From Paracoccaceae bacterium (lineage in GTDB: Bacteria > Pseudomonadota > Alphaproteobacteria > Rhodobacterales > Rhodobacteraceae), in assembly GCA_007123625.1 (NCBI GenBank), contig SKKS01000206.1, positions 1 to 7,076 on the forward strand: DNA of 7,076 bases, written 5' to 3'. The translations under genes and the position numbers were made by a program. The notes below the pieces were generated by a model, which saw nothing but the letters and a program-made list of their open reading frames with translations, was not told the DNA's origin and did no database searches. This document shows, piece after piece, positions 1 through 4,699 of this stretch. The stretch's first letter is position 1. Every line of letters starts with the position of its first letter.

Positions 1-148
1 ACCGCGCAGGGCTCTCCCGGCGCGTGTGTGGTGCGATGGCAGGACAAGGGATCGAAACCGCCGCACGGCTAACATGCCTTTCACACCTGACAGTCACAGC
101 GCGCGTCGATACGCGTTGGCGTCCGGCCCTGGCTGCATCGTCTGTGCC

Positions 149-184
149 CAAATATCCCGGGGGGTCCGGGGGGCAGCGCCCCCC
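149..184. repeat. Palindromic G-run/C-run intergenic repeat, copy 1
   Basis: The stretch starts CAAATA, followed by CCC and a run of six G, then TCC and a second run of six G. It ends in a perfect 7-bp hairpin (168-174 GGGGGGC with 178-184 GCCCCCC, loop AGC centred at 175-177). A second copy with the same start and the same GGGGGC-AGC-GCCCCC core is at 2051-2100. Both copies lie downstream of a minus-strand gene in the same orientation. Read on the minus strand, each gives a strong GC hairpin followed about 17-35 bases later by TATTTG, so it could end or protect transcripts. From memory, similar elements are frequent between genes in Rhodobacteraceae; the termination role is inference. Confidence 0.6.
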
Positions 185-302
185 GCCTTGCCGCTGAAGC
201 GCTCCGGCGGCGCAGGCCCGGCCCAACGGGAGGAGGCGCATCTTCGATGCGCAGACGACGGGCGGGAGCACCGGTCAGACCGGCGCGCGTCATGGCGGAG
301 GA

Positions 303-332
303 GGATGCCAACATCCGGGCCGCCTTTGGCCC
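303..332 (-). terminator. Tandem hairpins just downstream of der
   Basis: Two perfect 5-bp hairpins abut each other: GGATG/CATCC with loop CCAA (303-316), and GGGCC/GGCCC with a 6-base loop (317-332). The nearer one begins 22 bases past the der stop codon. No T-tract follows on the minus strand, so this is not a textbook intrinsic terminator. It may be a 3' stability structure, or part of a longer hairpin-rich end with the stems at 236-252, 271-283 and 168-184. Confidence 0.3.
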
Positions 333-354
333 GTTGCGGCCTGCCCTGCCGCGT

Positions 355-1806
355 TCAGTCCCGGCGCCCCTCGATGTGCTTGCGAAGCCGCGACGGGCCG
401 ACTTTCTTGCGGTCCTTGTAAGGATTGCGGTCCGCCTGTGAGCGCATGAAGACCCGGATCGGCGTGCCCGGCATGTCGAAGGCCTCGCGCAGCCCGCCCA
501 CCAGATAGCGGGTGTAGCTCTTTGGCAGGTCGTCGGGGTTCGAGCACATGATCACGAACCCCGGCGGGCGGGTCTTGGCCTGGGTGATGTAGCGCAGCTT
601 GATCCGCCGCCCGCCGGGCGCCGGTGGCGGGTGCGCCTCGATCATCGCCGCCAGCCACTGGTTGAGCTTCGCGGTCGTCACTCGGCGGTTCCAGACCTCA
701 TGCGCGCGCAGGATCGCCGCATGCAGCCGGTCCAGCCCCTTGCCGGTCCGGGCCGAAACCGTGACGAGCGGCGCACCTTTCAACTGCGGCAGCAACTTCT
801 CGAACTGCAGCTTGAGATCCTTCACACGCGCCTGTTTCTCGGGCTCCAGGTCCCACTTGTTCACCGCCACCACCACCGCGCGGCCCTCGGACTCGGCGAA
901 ATCGGCGATGCGCAGGTCCTGGGTCTCGAACGGGATCTCGGCGTCCAGCAATACCACCACCACCTCGGCAAAGCGCACCGCGCGCAGCCCGTCGGCGACC
1001 GACAGCTTCTCGATCTTGTCCTGCACTCTGGCTCGCTTGCGCATGCCGGCGGTGTCGAATATCCGCATGGGCGTTTCGCGCCAGTCGGTGCGGATCGAAA
1101 TGGCGTCCCGGGTGATCCCCGCCTCGGGGCCAGTCAGAAGCCGGTCCGTGCCCAGGATCGCGTTTACCAGCGTGGACTTGCCCGCGTTCGGGCGCCCGAT
1201 GACTGCCACCTGCAGCGGGCGGGCATCGGTGGGGGTGTGATCGGGGGCATGCGCGTCATCGGACACGTCGATATCGGTCTCGGGCGCGGTTTCCTCGGCG
1301 CGCGCTTCGAAGTCTGCCGCCAGCGGGCGCAGGCGGTGGTACAACTCGTCCATGCCGATGCCGTGTTCGGCCGAAAGCGCCACCGGCTCGCCCAGCCCCA
1401 GCGACCAGCCCTCGATCACGCCCCCCTCGGCGGCGGCGCCTTCGGCCTTGTTGGCGGCAAGGATGACATGGCGTGCGCGCCGACGCAGGATATCGGCGAA
1501 GATCTCGTCCGCCGGGGTGACCCCCATGCGCGCATCGATGACGAAAAGGCAGACATCCGCGCTGTCCACCGCGCGTTCGGTCAGCTTGCGCATGCGCCCC
1601 TTCAGGCTGTCGCCTTCTTCCAGTTCCAGTCCGGCACTGTCGACCACCGCGAACCGCAGGTCGCCCAGCCGCGCGGCGCCCTCGCGCAGGTCCCGGGTCA
1701 CACCGGGGCGGTCGTCCACCAGTGCCAGCCGCTTGCCGACCAGACGGTTGAACAGCGTCGATTTGCCCACATTCGGGCGGCCGACGATGGCAAGGGTGAA
1801 ACTCAT
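355..1806 (-). CDS. der: Der (EngA), tandem-domain ribosome-assembly GTPase
   Basis: 483-residue GTPase with two successive G domains and a C-terminal KH-like domain, needed in bacteria for 50S ribosomal subunit maturation; it is cytoplasmic and ribosome-associated. Domain 1 shows GRPNVGKST (residues 9-17), switch I PGVTRD (34-39), G3 DSAG (56-59) and G4 NKAE (119-122). An acidic linker of about 28 residues (168-195) follows. Domain 2 shows GRPNAGKST (204-212), DTAG (251-254) and NKWD (316-319). The KH-like part, about 370-460, contains GRRIKLRYITQA and PPGFVIMCSN. Length is close to the E. coli protein (about 490). The ATG at 1806 is chosen because MSFTLAIVGRPN is the usual N terminus, GGAG sits 9 bases upstream (1816-1819) and a promoter lies at 1841-1869. 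An in-frame ATG at 1890 would add 28 Arg/Pro-rich residues and overlap that promoter. Ser57 in the first G3 box, where Thr is usual, is a mild oddity. Confidence 0.97.
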   Translation of the reverse strand: MSFTLAIVGRPNVGKSTLFNRLVGKRLALVDDRPGVTRDLREGAARLGDLRFAVVDSAGLELEEGDSLKGRMRKLTERAVDSADVCLFVIDARMGVTPADEIFADILRRRARHVILAANKAEGAAAEGGVIEGWSLGLGEPVALSAEHGIGMDELYHRLRPLAADFEARAEETAPETDIDVSDDAHAPDHTPTDARPLQVAVIGRPNAGKSTLVNAILGTDRLLTGPEAGITRDAISIRTDWRETPMRIFDTAGMRKRARVQDKIEKLSVADGLRAVRFAEVVVVLLDAEIPFETQDLRIADFAESEGRAVVVAVNKWDLEPEKQARVKDLKLQFEKLLPQLKGAPLVTVSARTGKGLDRLHAAILRAHEVWNRRVTTAKLNQWLAAMIEAHPPPAPGGRRIKLRYITQAKTRPPGFVIMCSNPDDLPKSYTRYLVGGLREAFDMPGTPIRVFMRSQADRNPYKDRKKVGPSRLRKHIEGRRD

Positions 1807-1840
1807 GGGTTCAGGCTCCGGTGCTCGGGGACAAACGCGG

Positions 1841-1869
1841 CTTCTAGCGGGTTGCGGGCGCGATGACAA
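1841..1869 (-). promoter_or_regulatory. Sigma-70-type promoter for der
   Basis: On the minus strand, TTGTCA (1869-1864; 5 of 6 match to TTGACA) is followed after exactly 17 bases by TAGAAG (1846-1841; 4 of 6 match to TATAAT). The predicted start of transcription near 1834 gives a leader of about 28 bases containing the GGAG ribosome binding site at 1819-1816. This is the best-matching promoter in the window. It implies that der can be transcribed independently of bamB. It rests on sequence match only. Confidence 0.6.
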
Positions 1870-2149
1870 TTTCCCCGCTGTGGTTTTCACGCTTTCGGGT
1901 TCGCAGACCTTGCCCGCAAAGTCGGCGCTGTGTCATTCAACCCGGCGGGCGTGTCCCGCACACTCCGCCCGCTGCGGCCACGAAGGGCCCTGCGGCACAG
2001 TCGCGTACCGCCGTTTTGCGGTCGTGCCATCCCCGGGCTTCATCTCGCCGCAAATACTCCGGGGGAGTCCCCGCAGCGCGCGGACGGGGGCAGCGCCCCC
2101 GGCGCGCCGCAGGCGCCCGGCAGGAGGGCCGCTCAGACCACCAGTGCGC
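1870..2149. other. Non-coding bamB-der spacer with several hairpins
   Basis: There is no credible gene in this spacer. Small frames on either strand lack ribosome binding sites and recognisable protein features. It holds a compound hairpin at 1945-1972 (GCGGGC-GTGT paired with ACAC and GCCCGC, three bases bulged), another at 1994-2028 (outer GGCAC/GTGCC, inner ACCGC/GCGGT), and the palindromic repeat copy at 2051-2100. One or more of these probably ends bamB transcripts, but none has an obvious T-tract directly after it. Confidence 0.55.
2051..2100. repeat. Palindromic G-run/C-run intergenic repeat, copy 2
   Basis: This copy starts CAAATA. It carries the palindrome ACTCC-GGG-GGAGT (2056-2068) and the perfect 6-bp hairpin GGGGGC-AGC-GCCCCC (2086-2100). 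It shares layout and the hairpin core with the copy at 149-184, but has a longer middle (about 17 bases between the two palindromes). It lies about 50-100 bases downstream of the bamB stop codon, in the same orientation relative to that gene as copy 1 has to der. Confidence 0.6.
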
Positions 2150-3460
2150 CTAGCGGAAGGCGTGCAACTGCCCGTTGGCCGACACCACATAAAGCGTCCG
2201 GTCCACGACGATGGGGCTTGCCGCCGCGCCGCCAGGAACGCTCACGCTGCCCAGATACGCCCCCGAGATCGGATCGAAGCTGCGCAGTTCCCCGTCGTTC
2301 GACGCCACATACAGCCGCCCCCCCGCCAGCACCGGCCCGTAATGCCCGAATATCTGGGCCCGGCGGCGTTCTCGCTCCTGGGTGTAGAGGGGAAGCTCCT
2401 GCGCCCAGACCCGTTCGCCGCTGGCCGCGTCCAGCCGAACCAGCCGGTTGCGGTCGGTCATCATGAACAGCGCAGTGTCCACGGGCCAGACGGGACCGTA
2501 GGCTGCTTCGTCCGCCGTCCAGCGCACCGACCCGTTGGTGCGGTTCAGCGCCATGACCCGGCCCGACTGGTTGCCTACATAGACCGTGTCGCCCACCACC
2601 ACCGGATCGCCGGTGATGTCGGTGACGCCGGCATAGGCCATGCCCTGCCTCTGCCCCGCGATCACCCGGCGCCAGACCTCCATGCCGGTGTCGCGCCGCG
2701 CGGCGATCAGCTCGCCCGAGGGGATCGGGAACAGCACCAGCTCGCCCGCAGTGGCCGGTGCCGCCCCGCCCGTGATGGAGGCAGGCGTCGGCGTGCCGGG
2801 CAGTTGCCAGTCCACCTTGCCGTCGCGGGTGTCGAGCACCCAGGCCGAACTGTCGGCGGCCACCACGAACACCCTGTCGCCGATGACAGTGGGCGCGCCC
2901 TTGGCGGGGGCGTCGAAGCGATGGGTCCAGCGGACTTCGCCGCTGGCTGCATCGAGCGCATGCAGCCGCCCGTAGGCCGAAGCGACATAAAGCACGCCGT
3001 CCGCCAGCGCCAGCCCACCGCCCGACGCGCCGTCCCCGCGCAGCCCTGCAGGGGTCAGGTCACGGGTCCAGACCGTAGCGCCATTGGCGCTGGTCGCGGT
3101 TACCGTGGCGCGGCTGTCCAGCGTATAGATGCGCCCGTTCGCGGCCACGGGTTCGGCTGTGATCCGGTGGCGCCGGTCTTCGCCTGCGCCGATCTGCGCC
3201 GACCACGCCAGTTGCGGCGCGCCGCCAAGGGCGGGGTGCGTGATGCGGTGGTTCGGTGTTCCCAGCCGGTGGGTCCAGGCACTGTGGGCCACCGGTGCGG
3301 GCAACGACACCGGAACCGCGCGGTTCTCCGGCTCGACCCCGGCGGTATCGGAAAACGGTGCGCGCAGATGGAAGCGCTCGCCTTCAAGAATGAATCCGCG
3401 GTCGCACGCAGCGACGGCCAGCGTGGCCGTCAAGACCAAGGCATATCTGAAAAATCCCAC
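2150..3460 (-). CDS. bamB: BamB-like lipoprotein, PQQ-type beta-propeller
   Basis: 436-residue predicted lipoprotein. In the BAM complex BamB is an accessory subunit that helps BamA insert outer-membrane beta-barrel proteins; it binds no PQQ despite its repeats. The N terminus is a short signal with a hydrophobic core (residues 6-18) and lipobox VAAC, so Cys19 would be lipidated. From about residue 85 onward there are roughly eight propeller-blade repeats ending in patterns such as LYVASAYGRLHALDAASGEVRW (156-178, shown in part by YGRLHALD and GEVRW), VYVGNQSGRVMALN (293-306) and LYVVSANGQLHAF at the end. The GTG at 3460 is chosen because GGGAG lies 8 bases upstream (3473-3469) and it gives a clean lipoprotein signal. 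Upstream in-frame ATG codons add a hydrophilic stretch that would bury the signal. Its place between a YfgM-like gene and der matches the enterobacterial order. Asp at +2 after Cys19 is notable. Confidence 0.92.
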   Translation of the reverse strand: MGFFRYALVLTATLAVAACDRGFILEGERFHLRAPFSDTAGVEPENRAVPVSLPAPVAHSAWTHRLGTPNHRITHPALGGAPQLAWSAQIGAGEDRRHRITAEPVAANGRIYTLDSRATVTATSANGATVWTRDLTPAGLRGDGASGGGLALADGVLYVASAYGRLHALDAASGEVRWTHRFDAPAKGAPTVIGDRVFVVAADSSAWVLDTRDGKVDWQLPGTPTPASITGGAAPATAGELVLFPIPSGELIAARRDTGMEVWRRVIAGQRQGMAYAGVTDITGDPVVVGDTVYVGNQSGRVMALNRTNGSVRWTADEAAYGPVWPVDTALFMMTDRNRLVRLDAASGERVWAQELPLYTQERERRRAQIFGHYGPVLAGGRLYVASNDGELRSFDPISGAYLGSVSVPGGAAASPIVVDRTLYVVSANGQLHAFR

Positions 3461-3533
3461 CTTTATCGCTCCCGTCTCGTGCCTGTATGCGCCGTTCAGT
3501 ACCGTGACTGCGTGTCCGCTATGCGTGGAGTCG

Positions 3534-3585
3534 GATGGGGCGGGGGTATGGTTGCGCCCCATCGGGTTCTTGCCAACCCATACCC
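3534..3585 (-). promoter_or_regulatory. Structured bamB leader with two exclusive folds
   Basis: Three stems compete here. Stem A is a perfect 9-bp pairing of 3534-3542 with 3555-3563 (GATGGGGCG/CGCCCCATC). Stem C is a 5-bp hairpin, 3564-3568 with 3575-3579 (GGGTT/AACCC). A and C abut exactly and can coexist. Stem B pairs 3544-3554 with 3574-3585 (8 bp, one bulged base, then 3 bp) and excludes C; with A it would form a pseudoknot whose one-base loop at 3543 is too short to cross 11 bp. So the RNA has two states, A plus C or B. The element lies 74-125 bases upstream of the bamB start codon and does not itself cover the ribosome binding site. Control of bamB is inference; the pairings are visible in the sequence. 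Confidence 0.4.
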
Positions 3586-3621
3586 TTGCACTGACGCCAC
3601 TGCGCGGATCTCTCACCCATG

Positions 3622-3650
3622 TTGTGCCACTTCACCATTGCAGGGGTCAA
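3622..3650 (-). promoter_or_regulatory. Weak promoter candidate for bamB
   Basis: On the minus strand, TTGACC (3650-3645; 5 of 6 match) is followed after 17 bases by GCACAA (3627-3622), a poor -10 box; an 18-base spacer gives CACAAC, which is no better. If used, transcription would start near 3615 and give a leader of about 155 bases carrying the structured element at 3534-3585. The weak -10 makes this uncertain. Confidence 0.25.
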
Positions 3651-3689
3651 GCGCGCAGCGCATCATCGGTCCGGGTCGCGGAACAACGC

Positions 3690-4340
3690 TCATGTGGCGT
3701 CGATCTCGCCACCCAGGGCGACGATCATCTGCGTGACCCGACGCCGAAGGGATTCGGTCACATCCGGTTCCACCAGCAGGTCGCGCAGGATCGTGAGCGC
3801 CGCGTCCTGCTCGCCCTGTTCCAGACGCAGGATTGCAAGTTGTTCCAGGGCCAGAGGGCGGAATGCCTGACCCGGCTGCGCCAGCCCGCTCAACACCTGT
3901 TCGCGCTCGCCCGGATCAATATCCGCTCCGCCCAGTGTCAGTCGCTTCAGGGCCGCCAGCTGGCGGTAGCTGTCGGGCAGGCTGCGGTCGTGTGTGGCGG
4001 CCTCCAGCGCGGCAAGCGACGCGTCGCGGTCGTCGCGCAGGGCTTCGGCTGCGATCAGCAGGTTCAGAAGCCCCTGCTGGCTGCCATCGGCTTCGATCCC
4101 GCGCAGGGCGGAACGCCGAGCGGCATCGTCGGGTGCTTCCAGCGCAGCGAGGATCGCGTCGCCAAAGCTTTCGGCGCGGGCGCGTTCCGTGGCGCGCTGC
4201 CACTCGTACCACGCCGCGCCGCCGACGATGGCCACAACCAGCACCACCGCAAGCCAGCCGTAGCGCTTCATCATCCGTGTGACACGGTCGCGGCGCAGCT
4301 CTTCCGAGACTTCGTCGATAAAACTGTCGGTATTGCTCAA
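3690..4340 (-). CDS. YfgM-like membrane-anchored TPR protein
   Basis: 216-residue protein with a short cytoplasmic N terminus (basic RRDRVTRMMKRYG at 16-28), one transmembrane segment (about 28-45) and a helical, Ala/Leu-rich periplasmic domain of TPR type. The layout and length match the TPR_21/YfgM family; E. coli YfgM is an inner-membrane protein of about 206 residues that associates with the SecYEG translocon and periplasmic chaperones. TPR-like signatures are weak and diverged (for example residues 163-190, LALEQLAILRLEQGEQDAALTILRDLL in part). The start is TTG at 4340: AGAGG sits 6 bases upstream (4351-4347) and translation gives MSNTDSFIDEVSEELRR, a typical N terminus for this family. 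The frame remains open upstream to 4670, but that part is Arg/Pro-rich and crosses the promoter. The product lies directly before bamB, supporting the family call. Function is inferred from family and order. Confidence 0.85.
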   Translation of the reverse strand: MSNTDSFIDEVSEELRRDRVTRMMKRYGWLAVVLVVAIVGGAAWYEWQRATERARAESFGDAILAALEAPDDAARRSALRGIEADGSQQGLLNLLIAAEALRDDRDASLAALEAATHDRSLPDSYRQLAALKRLTLGGADIDPGEREQVLSGLAQPGQAFRPLALEQLAILRLEQGEQDAALTILRDLLVEPDVTESLRRRVTQMIVALGGEIDAT

Positions 4341-4367
4341 GACACACCTCTGAACGTTCTCGCCGCC

Positions 4368-4396
4368 CTCATAGCCTGCCCGCTGCGCGAATGCAA
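4368..4396 (-). promoter_or_regulatory. Promoter candidate for the YfgM-like gene
   Basis: On the minus strand, TTGCAT (4396-4391) is followed after 17 bases by TATGAG (4373-4368; 4 of 6 match). The predicted start near 4361 gives a leader of about 20 bases with the AGAGG ribosome binding site (4351-4347) just before the TTG start at 4340. The leader contains the 8-bp palindrome GAACGTTC (4352-4359). Confidence 0.45.
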
Positions 4397-4468
4397 AGCC
4401 TTGCCACGCGTGGCCAGGGTGCGGCTGCGTCCGGGTACAGGGTGGGCGAAACCGAGCGCTTGCGTATC

Positions 4469-4502
4469 TGCGCGCGTGCGCGCGAAGCCGCGCGGCGCGC
4501 AC
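4469..4502. repeat. GC-rich alternating inverted repeat in the divergent region
   Basis: Bases 4469-4484 are a 16-base strictly alternating pyrimidine-purine run (T, then GCGCGCG, T, GCGCGCG). Part of it forms a perfect 8-bp inverted repeat, GTGCGCGC (4476-4483) with GCGCGCAC (4495-4502). An alternative 6-bp hairpin pairs 4479-4484 with 4489-4494 around loop AAGC. Such sequence can adopt Z-form or cruciform DNA under supercoiling; whether it does so between these divergent promoters is inference. I see no gene in 4341-4699. Confidence 0.45.
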
Positions 4503-4571
4503 GGGACCGCGCGGGCGCGGACTTGACCCGGACAAGGCGGCACCGCATATCGGCGGGCAGGCAGGTCGCAC

Positions 4572-4600
4572 TTGTGCTGCCTTGCAGAAAAAACTAAACT
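4572..4600 (+). promoter_or_regulatory. Promoter candidate for the efflux operon
   Basis: TTGTGC (4572-4577) is followed after 17 bases by TAAACT (4595-4600; 4 of 6 match). The predicted start near 4607 falls inside the palindrome at 4599-4616, the usual geometry for repression. Alternatives are TTGACC (4523-4528), 17 bases, CATATC (4546-4551) further upstream, and a TATATG box at 4619-4624 without a good -35. Confidence 0.4.
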
Positions 4601-4616
4601 GAACTGATCGGTTCAG
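4599..4616. promoter_or_regulatory. TetR-type operator palindrome
   Basis: CTGAACTGATCGGTTCAG is an 18-bp near-perfect palindrome: 16 of 18 positions match the reverse complement, with arms CTGAAC/GTTCAG around a GATC centre. Size, arm length and centre fit operators of TetR/AcrR-family repressors, which often control RND efflux operons. It overlaps the -10/start region of the rightward promoter and lies 84 bases before the adaptor start codon. A drug-responsive TetR-type repressor is expected by analogy; none is encoded in the window. Confidence 0.6.
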
Positions 4617-4699
4617 CGTATATGTTTGCACATACCTCGCCAACCAGATCCGATGCTGACGCACAGACATTTCCGCGCCACACCCCGAGGGCCGCTCAG

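Larger units (their letters stand above)
1..354. other. Non-coding region downstream of der, at the window edge
   Basis: I find no convincing gene here. Short open frames exist on both strands, but they are Arg/Pro/Ala-rich, lack ribosome binding sites and look like GC-rich noise. The stretch holds several inverted repeats. At 3-24 there is an imperfect hairpin (CGCGC and GGG arms paired with CCC and GCGCG). At 149-184 there is a palindromic repeat copy. At 236-252 there is a perfect 7-bp stem, GCGCATC/GATGCGC, with a TTC triloop. At 271-283 there is CCGGT/ACCGG with loop CAG. Two back-to-back hairpins follow at 303-332. Bases 25-148 show nothing I recognise. The next gene to the left is outside the window. 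Confidence 0.6.

Noticed and set aside
30..75. T-loop-like motif (GGGATCGAAACC, and its complement GGTTTCGATCCC) suggesting a tRNA or attachment site
   Set aside because: The flanking five bases on each side do not pair as a T stem, no acceptor stem can be formed and CCA is not at the right distance. No cloverleaf on either strand.
26..421. Small plus-strand frames in the left 440 bases
   Set aside because: They have Arg/Pro/Ala-rich composition, no ribosome binding site and overlap with the der end and the repeat. No gene can be supported.
1807..1890. Upstream in-frame ATG at 1890 as the start of der
   Set aside because: It would add 28 non-conserved residues and place the start upstream of the best promoter in the window. 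ATG at 1806 has GGAG at proper spacing and the usual N terminus.
3534..3585. H-type pseudoknot combining both long stems in the bamB leader
   Set aside because: The connecting loop at 3543 is one base and would have to span an 11-bp stem. Alternative folds are more plausible than a simultaneous pseudoknot.
3461..3616. Upstream in-frame ATG at 3616 as the start of bamB
   Set aside because: It adds 52 hydrophilic residues before the lipoprotein signal. GTG at 3460 has GGGAG 8 bases upstream and gives a proper signal peptide.
1352..3736. 794-residue open frame on the plus strand across der and bamB
   Set aside because: It lies antisense to two well-recognised genes. Its translation is Arg/Ser/Pro-rich with no domain, and it has no ribosome binding site. 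It is a GC-bias shadow.
4352..4359. GAACGTTC as an alphaproteobacterial SOS (LexA) box
   Set aside because: The alphaproteobacterial box is a direct repeat GTTC-N7-GTTC. Neither this palindrome nor the 4599-4616 operator has that spacing.
4341..4670. Extension of the YfgM-like frame up to 4670
   Set aside because: The extra 110 residues are Arg/Pro/Cys-rich, precede the cytoplasmic tail and cross both the promoter and the operator region.
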